The notes under the pieces were generated by a model that searched no databases, was not told where the DNA came from, and was given only the letters and a program-made list of their open reading frames with translations. Of a stretch of 64,000 nt of DNA, positions 51,778 to 60,012 are shown one piece after another (positions within the stretch are counted from its first letter, which is position 1; each line of letters begins with the position of its first letter). The DNA is from Phytohabitans aurantiacus (GTDB taxonomy: Bacteria > Actinomycetota > Actinomycetes > Mycobacteriales > Micromonosporaceae). The translations under genes were made by a program, and so were the position numbers. Location of the stretch: positions 1 to 64,000 of the forward strand of contig NZ_BSDI01000031.1 in NCBI RefSeq assembly GCF_027923225.1, in the 5' to 3' direction.

Positions 51778-52200
51778 ATGAGCACCATCCCCAAGAACAA
51801 CTCGGAAACCGTTGCGCACACGCCCGGGCGGGCGACCAGCATCGGGGTCTGGATTCTGCAAGTCGTGCTGGCGGCGATAATCGCCGGCGGCGGAATCTCG
51901 AAGCTCGCCGGCGACCCCGTCATGGTGGACATGTTCGCCGACATCGGGGCTGGCCAGTGGCTCCGGTACCTGGTCGGAGCGCTGGAGATCGCGGGAGGGG
52001 TTGGACTTCTGATCCCGGCTCTGGCGGGCCTGGCCAGTCTCGGGTTGGCGGCATTGCTGACCGGTGCTGTCGTCACCGATCAGTTCGTGCTCGAGCAGAG
52101 CCCTTGGCTGCCGCTCGCCCTTCTCGTCGTGGCGGCCGTGATCGCAAGGGTGCGGTGGTCGCGCACCGAGGCCGTCGTCGGCACGCTGCTCAGGCGCTGA
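51778..52200 (+). CDS. DoxX family membrane protein
   Basis: A 140-residue protein with four hydrophobic segments. VVLAAIIAGGGISKLAGDP and YLVGALEIAGGVGLLIPALA match the DoxX pattern. ATG 51778 has an AAGGAGAG site. It follows the efflux genes by about 100 nt and precedes an alpha/beta hydrolase by 27 nt, so it may belong to the same PadR-controlled unit. The precise function of this family is unclear. Confidence 0.88.
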   Translation: MSTIPKNNSETVAHTPGRATSIGVWILQVVLAAIIAGGGISKLAGDPVMVDMFADIGAGQWLRYLVGALEIAGGVGLLIPALAGLASLGLAALLTGAVVTDQFVLEQSPWLPLALLVVAAVIARVRWSRTEAVVGTLLRR

Positions 52201-52227
52201 GACAAACCTCTCGAACGGAGATGTGAG

Positions 52228-53061
52228 ATGAACGAGATGGCCTTTCGCGTGACATCAAACGATGGCACCACCATCGCCTACGACAGGGAAGGAAGCGGTC
52301 CGGCCGTCATTCTGGTGGGCGGGGCACTCGACGACGGGGTGGAGAACGCTCCCTTGGCGCCGGCTCTCGCCGAGCACTTCACGGTCTACAACTATGCCCG
52401 TCGGGGACGCGGCGCGAGCGGCTTCACCGAGCCGTACGCCGTGGAAAGGGAGATCGAGGACCTGGATGCGTTGATCGCGGAGGCGGGCGGCTCGGCACAC
52501 CTGTTCGGGGCGTCCTCAGGCGGCGCGCTGGCGCTGGAAGCCGCCGCAGCCGGGTCAGCCATCGACACGATCGCCGTCTGGGAGGTGCCCTACGCGGTCG
52601 GGGACGACATACGCCCGCGATTCGAGGAGTACATCGCAGACACCCGACGCGCCTTCGACGCCGGGCGAGACGAGGAGGTTCTCGAACTGTTCATGCGCAT
52701 GACCGGCGCCTCCGACGACAACATCGCGGCCAGGAAAGCGGCAGGCAAGCAGACGGCGCATTGGGCGGATTCGGTCGCCCTCGCGCCCACGCTGGTCCAC
52801 GACAGCGTCTTCCTCAACCACTACCAATTGCCGGCCGATCGACTGGCAACGGTCACCCAACCGGTCCTGGTCACCACCGGAGGGCCGATCACGGTCCCTT
52901 ATATGGCAGGCCTGCCCTCGGACTTCTTCGACCGCGCAGCCGACGAGCTTGCAGACCTACTACCCCACGCTCAACGGGAGACCCTCGAGGGGCCGGATCA
53001 CGTCGTCGACCCACAGACCGTCGGCCCGCTGTTGCTACGGTTCTTCAGCAGCGAACACTGA
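52228..53061 (+). CDS. Alpha/beta hydrolase
   Basis: A 277-residue soluble hydrolase. The nucleophile elbow is GASSGGALAL (Ser near 95), the oxyanion-loop region AVILVGGALDDG near 28, and the catalytic His lies in EGPDHVVDP near 258. NYARRGRGASG is the usual strand-4 motif. It follows DoxX closely. The substrate is unknown, and the role in the putative efflux unit is speculative. Confidence 0.9.
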   Translation: MNEMAFRVTSNDGTTIAYDREGSGPAVILVGGALDDGVENAPLAPALAEHFTVYNYARRGRGASGFTEPYAVEREIEDLDALIAEAGGSAHLFGASSGGALALEAAAAGSAIDTIAVWEVPYAVGDDIRPRFEEYIADTRRAFDAGRDEEVLELFMRMTGASDDNIAARKAAGKQTAHWADSVALAPTLVHDSVFLNHYQLPADRLATVTQPVLVTTGGPITVPYMAGLPSDFFDRAADELADLLPHAQRETLEGPDHVVDPQTVGPLLLRFFSSEH

Positions 53062-53483
53062 GGGGCCCGCGAGGTGTTGCGGGAAGACCGATTAGGCACC
53101 GCGCAAGCAGATCTTCGTCGCGCCAGGGACACGGGGCGGACAGGTGGTGTCGAGGTTGATGTCGTCGACGGCATCACAGGCCTGATCCTGGGCGTGCTCG
53201 TCACCAACGTCTTCGTCGCCACGCAAGGCCGGGCCGTCGTACTGACCTGGGCTTCAGTGGGACTCGATCTGGCCTACTCGCGGCTCATCGGCTCCGTCGT
53301 CGGTCGTACCCCGCACTCCGGGCCGCCTCAGTACCGCCCACCGAACCCCTGCGCAGCACATGACCAGGCACCTCGGTAGGGGCCAGTCATTCCGGGCTGT
53401 GGTCGCATGCGGTCACCGTTCCCGGGCGGTGGCCCGGTGCCGAAAGTCGTGCCCACGGCGTGCTCACGTCAGGAGTGCCACCG
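53062..53483. other. Region without a supported gene
   Basis: A 101-codon frame (53074-53379) contains a hydrophobic stretch (GLILGVLVTNVFVA) but has no start signal and no family resemblance, so I do not call it. The segment nearest the istA start (from ~53390) is probably the IS21 left end. Its inverted repeat cannot be defined because the right end of the element is lost. Confidence 0.5.
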
Positions 53484-54299
53484 ATGACGCAGCCGCGTTC
53501 CCGGGTCGACCTGTACGCGGCGATCCGACGGGATGCCCGATCTGAGATGTCCAACCGCGCGCTGCAGCGCAAGCACGGCGTCGGCTTCCGAACCGTGACA
53601 GCGGCGCTGGAATCTGCATGGCCGAAGGAGAGAAAGCAACCGCCCAAACGCGGCTCACGGCTTGACGCGTACCGAGTGGTGATCGACGACTGGCTGCGCT
53701 CGGACCTCGACGCGCCGCGGAAGCAGCGACACACGGCGAAGCGGATCTTCGATCGCCTGCTTGACGAACATGACGGGGCCGGGGTGGTGTCGTACTGGAT
53801 GGTCCGCGAGTACGTCGCCACCCGACGCCGTGAGATTCGCGTCGAGGTCGGACGGGAACCTGCCAACGCGTTCATCCCGCAAGAGCACCTCCCGGGCCGC
53901 GAGGCCGAGGTTGACTTCGGCGACGTCGCCATCCGCCTGCGCGGCGAGCTCGTAACCTGCGCGCTGTTCAGCCTTCGGCTCTCCTACTCGGGCAAGGCCG
54001 TGCACAGGGTCAGTGCCTCGGCTGGGCAGGAAGCCTTCTTCGAGGGTCACGTCCACGCCTTCAAGGTGCTCGGCGGGGTGCCGACCGGGAAGATCCGCTA
54101 CGACAACCTCAAGGCCGCCGTCGCGAGCGTAATCGGGTTCTCCCGCCAGCGGGTCGAGGCCGACAGGTGGACCGCCGTCCGTTCCCACTACGGCATCGAA
54201 GCCTTCTATTGCCAGCCCGGAATCCAAGGTGCGCACGAGAAGGGCGGTGTCGAGGGGCAGATCGGCTGGTTCCGACGGAACCACCTCGTCCCTATCCCT
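53484..54299 (+). pseudogene. istA: IS21 transposase istA, 5' part
   Basis: About 272 codons of the IstA transposase. An N-terminal helix-turn-helix (MSNRALQRKHGVGFRTVTA) and the DDE catalytic core are seen: EVDFGDVAI (first Asp), GKIRYDNLKAAV (second Asp) and HEKGGVEGQIGW (Glu). The reading frame is broken after LVPIP at 54299 by the insertion and resumes as EVDSLDELNAMVD at 57335. ATG 53484 has AGGAG upstream. Confidence 0.9.
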
Positions 54300-54307
54300 T
54301 CTCTGAA

Positions 54308-54961
54308 CTACACGCCGAGTTCGCGGCGTGCGAAGAGAACAGCTTGTGAGACCTCGCCGTCTGGATTGTTGAGCAGGAGTTGAGCCTCGACCGCGAATCC
54401 GGTGTCACGCAGCCAGCCGGTCACCTTGTCTGGCTGCCGACGGTGAACGTAAACCTTCATCGGGTGGCCGCCGTAACCCTCGGTCATTAGTCGCGACCTG
54501 TCGCCGGTGTGGAACAGCAGCTGCAACAGCCCGCCCGGGCGTAGGGATCGACGGAAGTGTTCGAAGACGGTTGGCACGTCCTCGTCGGGTATGTGGATCA
54601 ACGACTGCCATGCGAGCAGACCGGCCAGTGAGGAGGCCGGGAGGCTCAGGTTGGTCATCGACCCCACCTCGAACCGTAGGTGCGGGTGGTCGTGCCGGGC
54701 GACGGCGATCATCCCCGGGGACAGGTCGACGCCGAAGGCGTCGAGACCGCGTTCGTGCAGATGGGCGGTGATGTGTCCGGGGCCGCAACCGATGTCCGCT
54801 ACCGGGCCGCCACCCGCAGCAAGCACGCCGTCGGCGAACAACGCCAGAGCAGAGCGTAGGTACTGAAGCTCGGAGAGCGCGTTGCGAACTAGGTCGGCAT
54901 AGTTGACGGCGACCGTGTCGTAGGAGGTTTGGGTATCGGCCAACCAGTTGTCCGGGCTCAT
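54308..54961 (-). CDS. Class I SAM-dependent methyltransferase (element cargo)
   Basis: A 217-residue enzyme. Motif I is VADIGCGPGHITAHL (near residue 50), followed by FGVDLSPGMIAVAR and an LLAWQSLIHIPDEDV segment. ATG 54961 (MSPDNWLADTQTS) is my start; an in-frame ATG at 55012 is an alternative. The stop codon TAG lies in the left terminal repeat of the element, so the gene travels as part of it. The acceptor is unknown; some mobile methyltransferases protect rRNA or DNA, but this one lacks features of either. Confidence 0.85.
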   Translation of the reverse strand: MSPDNWLADTQTSYDTVAVNYADLVRNALSELQYLRSALALFADGVLAAGGGPVADIGCGPGHITAHLHERGLDAFGVDLSPGMIAVARHDHPHLRFEVGSMTNLSLPASSLAGLLAWQSLIHIPDEDVPTVFEHFRRSLRPGGLLQLLFHTGDRSRLMTEGYGGHPMKVYVHRRQPDKVTGWLRDTGFAVEAQLLLNNPDGEVSQAVLFARRELGV

Positions 54962-54983
54962 GACCGGCCACAGTAGTCGATGA

Positions 54984-56017
54984 TCACGTTGTAACAGTGC
55001 GTGCCGCGACATCACGGAAGCTAGGTATACCGATCGCGACAGCAACGACCCGGCGTTGAAGGCTGGCGTCAGCCTGGGCCAGTTTCTCTTTCGCGGCGGC
55101 GAGGCTGACCCGGAGTCCATCGGCTTCACCGAGCCAGCCTTCGCGTTCTGCTTCGGCGATGCGGGTGGTGAGGTTGTCGCGGATGTCGAGCAGGCGTTGC
55201 CGCTGGGCAGGGTCGACGCGAAGGAGTGGGCAGCGAACGCAGCTGTGTTCGTGGATGCAGTTGGTGCCGTATGCGCGTCCGCAGTCGCCGAGGGCGAGGC
55301 GGCGGCGCTCGAAGTGGCCGAGGAACTCGTCCCATTCCGTGTCGCTGGGGTGCCGATATTCCTCGCTGGGTCGCATGCCGCGGCGGCGGGCGATGAAGGC
55401 CCTGTGGCCGTTGATGGCCTCCTCGGGATAGACGGCCTTGTAGCCCATCGTGGTGTTGATGTCCTTGTGCCCCAGGAGGAGCTGAGCGATGTGGGGCGGC
55501 ATTCCGTTCATGATGGCGTCGGTGGTGAAGATCCGACGGAAGTCGTGGGGTGCGAAGTCCAGCGGTTTGCCGGTGACGTCGGTGAGCCCGGTGCGAGCAA
55601 GAGCGTTACTGACCAGGACTCGGATGCCGGAGATCGGGATGGGCCGGGTTTCCAGGGCGATGGTGCGTTGGAAAAGCAGAGGGATCGGTGGATTCCAGAT
55701 CTTTTCGTGGTGGTCGTAGGCGACCACGAGGGGGACGCTGCCGTCAGGGTTGCGGATCCGGCAGACGATCGCGGAGAGCACGTCGGCCAGTTCCGGTTCG
55801 CAACGTGACGATCGGCGACTGCCTCGAGCTGATGAAGGTCAGCGCGCTGGCCGTCGCGGCCGGCGCCGGTGGCGTCCCACCAAACCACCCGGCTCTCGCG
55901 AGTCCTGGGCCAAGCGCCGGGAACCGGGCGGGGCGGGAACCTCTCCATGAGCGCTTGGGCTTCACTGCTGACCTGCCAGGTCCGCGGCGTCTGCAGGCCG
56001 ACGGTGGTTGTGGTCAC
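54984..56017 (-). pseudogene. Second tyrosine recombinase (TnpB-like), internally deleted
   Basis: The 3' part (55781 to 54984) is a recombinase catalytic domain: APHDFRRIFTTDAIMNGMPP (the HxxR region), AQLLLGHKDINTTMGYK, then a Cys/His segment (HEHSCVRCPLL) and coiled coil, typical of TnpB-like proteins of about 600-700 residues. The 5' part (56017 to ~55850) reads VTTTTVGLQTPRTWQVSSEA and ends at RESRVVWWDATGAG. Between them ~300 codons are missing and the frame changes. GTG 56017 overlaps the TnpA stop (GTGA). It cannot make a full protein. Confidence 0.8.
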
Positions 56018-57132
56018 GAGTCCCTCCGGCCGAACAACACGTCCAGGCTCTCCTTGCGATAGCCCAGCGGCTCGGGTTCCGCAGACGGCCGGGGCTCGGC
56101 TCGGCGCCGGTGATGGGCTACCACCGCGTCGATGACGTCCGCGGGGGTCGGAGTCGTATAGATCTGGGTGGTGGTCAACGACGCATGACCGAGAACCCAC
56201 TGGACGTCGGTGATCGGCATGCCCGGGTCGCGAGCCAGACGGTAGGCCGCCGTGTGTCGCAGGTCGTGCAGCGACCAGTTCGACCCCAGCAACGCGTTGG
56301 CTCGGACGAACATCGCCCTGGCCGCGTGATAGGTCAGCGGCCGCAACGGCTTGCGCAGCGTCCACCACAACGGGTCGTCCGGTCCCGCCGGCGCCAAACC
56401 GTGGATTTGCTGCTGGTAGAGCCGCAGCCAGACGAACGCGTCCGGCGACGCCGGCAGCTGCTGCATCGCTCGGGATCCCTTCCGCACCACGGTGATCAGC
56501 TGCTGGCCCGGATCCGCGCCGCTGCGCAGCACACCCAGCAGCTCCGCAGCCCGCGCCCCAGTCGACACCCAGAAGGCGACCAAGGCCCGGTCCCGGTCGC
56601 TGGATAACCGCGCGAACAGATCGTTGAAAACCTCATCCGGGATCTGCCGCGGAATCCGCTTGGGCTGCCGAGGCCGATACAGACCGGCACGCTGCGGCTC
56701 GAACCGATCCATCGGGTTGTGATGCGCGTGCGCTCGTTTGGCTCTGGCCAGCGGGAACGGATTCACCAACGGCCCGGTCCCGGCGTCCAGGTGAAAAGCA
56801 TAAAAGCTGCGCAGCACCGTCTCGCAATGCGCGATGGTCGAGAGCGCGTACTTCTCGCCGGGCGGCCGTTTGCCGGTCACCGCATTGACCCGTTTCGGCT
56901 TCACCACCACGGGCTTGTCCGGCGCCCGCCAATGCGGACGGACCGGCTTCGCGCCGATCTGGATCCAACGAGAGAAGTCCCGCGCCCCGATCCGGGTCGC
57001 CTCCCGCCAGGCGACCTCTACCGCCCAGAGAAACCGGAACCAACGCAGTAACGCCATCCCGTACGAGCGCTGGGTTGTCGCCGGCCGCCCGGCGGCCTGC
57101 AACTCCACGAAATACACGGCTGCGGCCGCCAC
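56014..57132 (-). CDS. Tyrosine recombinase (TnpA-like)
   Basis: A 372-residue integrase. The N-terminal core-binding domain includes ATTQRSYGMALLRWFRFL, and the catalytic domain has the Arg in STGARAAELLGVL, HDLRHTAAYRL (H-x-x-R), VLGHASLTTTQIYT and its Tyr near residue 320. The only start in this frame is GTG 57132. Codons 57254-57205 in another frame (VVEDENLFRDLRSLVVPRAG) look like its true N terminus, which implies a frameshift near 57205. It may therefore be active only if the shorter form suffices. Confidence 0.82.
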   Translation of the reverse strand: MAAAAVYFVELQAAGRPATTQRSYGMALLRWFRFLWAVEVAWREATRIGARDFSRWIQIGAKPVRPHWRAPDKPVVVKPKRVNAVTGKRPPGEKYALSTIAHCETVLRSFYAFHLDAGTGPLVNPFPLARAKRAHAHHNPMDRFEPQRAGLYRPRQPKRIPRQIPDEVFNDLFARLSSDRDRALVAFWVSTGARAAELLGVLRSGADPGQQLITVVRKGSRAMQQLPASPDAFVWLRLYQQQIHGLAPAGPDDPLWWTLRKPLRPLTYHAARAMFVRANALLGSNWSLHDLRHTAAYRLARDPGMPITDVQWVLGHASLTTTQIYTTPTPADVIDAVVAHHRRRAEPRPSAEPEPLGYRKESLDVLFGRRDS

Positions 57133-57314
57133 TGGCTCACCCGAGGAATCCAGCAGCCGATACGGCTCCCACGGATCACCGGTCGCCGCAGCGACCCCGC
57201 CCGCGGCACGACCAGCGACCGCAGATCCCGAAACAGATTCTCATCTTCGACCACGGGCAGCGACCGTAGTCAACCTGATCTTCTACTGCACCCGAATCAG
57301 GAGCGGTGCAGCAA

Positions 57315-57323
57315 GTAGTTCAG
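57315..57323. repeat. Right terminal inverted repeat of the recombinase element
   Basis: GTAGTTCAG here is the exact reverse complement of CTGAACTAC at 54303-54311. It is 11 nt inside the right junction, and the left copy is 3 nt inside the left junction. Confidence 0.65.
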
Positions 57324-57334
57324 TCAACAGGACC

Positions 57335-58194
57335 GAGGTCGACTCCCTAGACGAGCTCAACGCTATGGTCGACGCCTGGGACGAAGCCGACGATGCCCGG
57401 CGGATCGGGTCCCGCGCCCGCACGGTCGGGGAACACTTCGCCACCGAGCAGCCACTCCTCGCGCCCCTTCCGACCGAGCCGTTCGAGACCGGCCGCTGGT
57501 TCACCCCGCGCGTGGACCGGCACGCCCAGGTCACGGTCCGGATGAACAAGTACTCCGTGCCCGCGCGCATGGTCGGCCGTCAAGCCCGGGTGCTCCTGAA
57601 CGCCAGCGACCTGGTCGTGTTCGACGGCAGGACCGAGATCGCCCGCCACGAACGGCTCATGTCCAAGGGCTCGACCCGGGTCGACCTGGACCACTATCTC
57701 GAGGTCCTCCTCCGCAAACCCGGCGCGCTACCCGGTGCGAAAGCGCTGGAGCAGGCCAGGGCATCCGGGCGGTTCACGCCCGTTCACGACGCCTGGTGGG
57801 CCGCGGCCTGCAAGGCCCACGGTGACGCCGACGGCACCCGTGCCCTCATCGAGGTCCTGATGCTGCACCGGCACCTTCCACACGACCACGTCGTCGCCGG
57901 ACTCGCGACGGCGCTGCGTGCAGGCGCGCTCACCGCGGACGCTGTCGCGTTGGAAGCGCGCAAGTACAACGACACAGCAGATGGCGGAGCCGACGACACG
58001 ACAGCGGACCACCAGGCCCTGATGAGCGGCGACAGGGCACGCGGAGAAGGCGAGATCCCTGCCGTGCGATCGCTGACCGAGCGCCGGCTCCGCGCCCACA
58101 TCCCGGCCGACACCGGCCGCTGCCGAGCGTGGAGAAGTACGACCAGCTGTTGGCCAGCCGACGTGACACCCCGAACGAAGGAGCCGCACCGTGA
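57335..58194 (+). pseudogene. istA: IS21 transposase istA, 3' part
   Basis: The fragment continues IstA with EVDSLDELNAMVDAWDEADD and the C-terminal domain WFTPRVDRHAQVTVRMNKYS and VFDGRTEIARHERLMSKG. Near 58115 one base is missing: the current frame reads HIPADTGRCRAW, while another frame gives RPLPSVEKYDQLLASRRD and ends at the TGA (58192-58194) that overlaps the istB GTG. It is therefore disrupted twice. Confidence 0.88.
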
Positions 58195-58441
58195 CCACCA
58201 AGCGCCGTGGAATGACCGAAGAAGCAGCCGACGCCGCGATCGACCAAGCGTGCCGGATGCTGCGAATGCCCACCATCCGCAACTCCTTCACCGACTACGC
58301 CGACCGGGCAGGGCGTGAGCAGATGTCTTACCGCGGGTTCCTCGCCGAACTATTGCTTGCCGAGTGCGACGATCGCGCCCGACGCCGGTCCGAACGCCGG
58401 ATCAAGGCCGCCAAGTTCCCCCGCGAGAAGTCCCTGCGGGC
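58191..58441 (+). pseudogene. istB: IS21 helper ATPase istB, 5' fragment
   Basis: About 83 codons encode the N terminus of IstB: MTEEAADAAIDQACRMLRMP, YRGFLAELLLAECDDRARRR, KFPREKSLR. Full-length IstB is about 250-260 residues with a Walker A motif; here homology stops at KSLR near 58440 and the ATPase core is absent. A junk frame continues to 58541. This marks the right truncation of the element. Confidence 0.88.
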
Positions 58442-58607
58442 ACAACGGATCGCCCGGCGCCCAGGGCACACGCCGACGGCGACATGTCATGACAGACACG
58501 TCGACGCCGTAATGCCTGCGCGACCACGGGTCCGCTCATGACGAGATCGTACATTCCGTTCATCGCCAGAGCCCGCTGTATTCTCCGGGCACGTCGCGCG
58601 GGTCCGA

Positions 58608-59129
58608 TCATGCTGTGCTTTTAGGTATTGCGACGGCGTTAACACCCAGACTCAGCCGCGCGCATTCGTAGAATTTCGCCCGGGCGAGCCACACGTGTTT
58701 CATTGCCTCCTGCCACTCAGTTTTTCCGCCAGCGGAGATTCCCTGTACCAAGTAGGCGAGCTCCCACGCCGATCTGTGCCAAGCTCGGGCAGCATCCACT
58801 GCTGCTTGATCGCCGAGCAGGAGCACCTGCTCGAAAGCTGCCGCCCGCTCCACTTCGGCATTGTCGATCTCCGGAAGGCCAAGCTCACGGTCGAGAGGAT
58901 GCGCGACGGAGTCGAACTTCATGCTTGCACCCACCCGGCGTAGGGCGGTGACATATCTTTTCACCGCAACCGCGTATTCGGCGTACGCGGTGAATCGCTT
59001 CTCGTCCCACCTCGTCTCGATAGCCCGGCGCCACCTGAGCCGTTCGGCCCACGTAGACCCGGCGAAGGTGACCAGCGAACCGACGAGAACACCAAGCAAT
59101 GCGATGAACTGCTGAGATGTGACTGACAT
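58608..59129 (-). CDS. Small membrane-anchored protein of unknown function
   Basis: A 173-residue protein. One N-terminal hydrophobic helix (residues ~8-28, FIALLGVLVGSLVTFAGSTW) is followed by a helical, soluble domain rich in Arg/Glu/Ala (AYAEYAVAVKRYVTALRRVG, EWQEAMKHVWLARAKFYECA). The family was not recognised; similar short single-pass proteins are common hypothetical proteins in actinomycetes. The codon usage is slightly less G/C-rich than in the neighbours, possibly reflecting acquisition with the mobile region. Confidence 0.75.
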   Translation of the reverse strand: MSVTSQQFIALLGVLVGSLVTFAGSTWAERLRWRRAIETRWDEKRFTAYAEYAVAVKRYVTALRRVGASMKFDSVAHPLDRELGLPEIDNAEVERAAAFEQVLLLGDQAAVDAARAWHRSAWELAYLVQGISAGGKTEWQEAMKHVWLARAKFYECARLSLGVNAVAIPKSTA

Positions 59130-59649
59130 GGGAAAATTGTCGAGTCTGAATGCAATAGGGTCAATGTCCGATAGCTGGTTGCTCCGTCGAGCTGGCGCCC
59201 TCTTCTGCCGCGACGCGCATATGCGGCGAGCGCGGCGTCAGGCGTGGTGTCAAGTGCTCAGCCAAAGTAGTTTGTGGCGGCTCCCGTCACGCATCTCAAG
59301 GCGGAGAACGTCGGACGTCGAGCCCTGGGCAAGGCGATCGGGCCATCCGGTGGTACAACGCTTACTCAAGCACCCAGCCAGGTCCGTCACGGATGAGAGG
59401 TTAGTGGTTCCCAACCTTCCTTCCCGAATACGCGTCCTCACGTGCCGCGTTGTGGTCGCTTCACTCAGGCAGGATGCTTCTGTTGAGCGCGTCGTCGTCC
59501 TATGCCGGCGTGATCGGTGTCAAGGCGTTCTGGTTCACTCGCCTGTGGTGAGCGGGGATGCGCTGACGATGGCGGTCCGGCCGAGGGACGTGGTCGACGC
59601 GACCGGCGGGTGGTTGGCGCTGGCGCTGGTCGGCGACGGTTTCCGGTGG
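59130..59649. other. Region without a supported gene
   Basis: No frame shows a start, family resemblance or convincing codon bias here. The DNA is less uniformly G/C-rich than the neighbours and looks like decayed mobile-element sequence leading into the ISAs1 remnant. Confidence 0.5.
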
Positions 59650-59925
59650 CTGCGGCGGGCTGCGCTATCCGCTCGCCGGGTTGCTCGCGGTCGCAGTGTG
59701 CGCGGTGATGGCCGGCGCGTCGTCGGTGACCGCGATCGCGGACTGGCTGCACGATCTGGACGACATCGCCCGTGCCCGGCTTGGCTTCCGGCGCGCGGTG
59801 CCGGCCACCAGCACGGGTGTGGCGGCTGCTGATCCGCCTGGACGCGGACCTGCTCGCCGCAGTTCCACGGCGTCGACTGCCGATCCACCGCGGATGGTCG
59901 GCCACGAGTCGCTGGCCGACTTCCT
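59650..59925 (+). pseudogene. ISAs1-family transposase remnant
   Basis: GGLRYPLAGLLAVAVCAVMA, SSVTAIADWLHDLDDIARAR and LGFRRAVPATST match the conserved N-terminal part of ISAs1-type transposases. After ATST a 1-nt shift moves the homology to another frame: VWRLLIRLDADLLAAV. The remainder of the transposase and both element ends are missing. It is a short fossil. Confidence 0.78.
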
Positions 59926-60012
59926 CGTGGAGGAAAGTTCCCCGATGCGTTTATCCACCGCACCTGCGACGCGCCGATCAAGTTCCTGAGTCCAGGTCAG
60001 CGGGACCGCGGC

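Larger units (their letters stand above)
54300..57334 (-). mobile_element. Tn554-like tyrosine-recombinase element with methyltransferase cargo
   Basis: This 3,035 bp insert sits exactly between adjacent istA codons. Its ends carry a 9-bp inverted repeat, CTGAACTAC (54303-54311) and GTAGTTCAG (57315-57323). Its genes lie on the minus strand: tnpA-like, tnpB-like (decayed) and a methyltransferase. A third small gene, tnpC, usual in such elements, is not seen; the methyltransferase occupies that end. No clear target-site duplication is visible at the junctions, as known for Tn554-type recombination. Confidence 0.82.
53484..58441 (+). mobile_element. IS21-family element, interrupted and truncated
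   Basis: istA (53484-58194) and istB (from 58191) are in the usual order with a GTGA overlap. A foreign 3,035 bp segment (54300-57334) interrupts istA, and istB is cut near 58440. istA also carries a frameshift near 58115. The element cannot transpose by itself. The segment 58442-58607 has no gene. Confidence 0.88.

Noticed and set aside
53074..53379. 101-codon open frame before istA
   Set aside because: It has no ribosome site or family resemblance and its codon pattern is weak; the hydrophobic stretch may be accidental.
54984..55781. Intact second integrase gene
   Set aside because: It has only the catalytic and C-terminal parts; a separate N-terminal fragment in another frame shows that it is a deleted gene.
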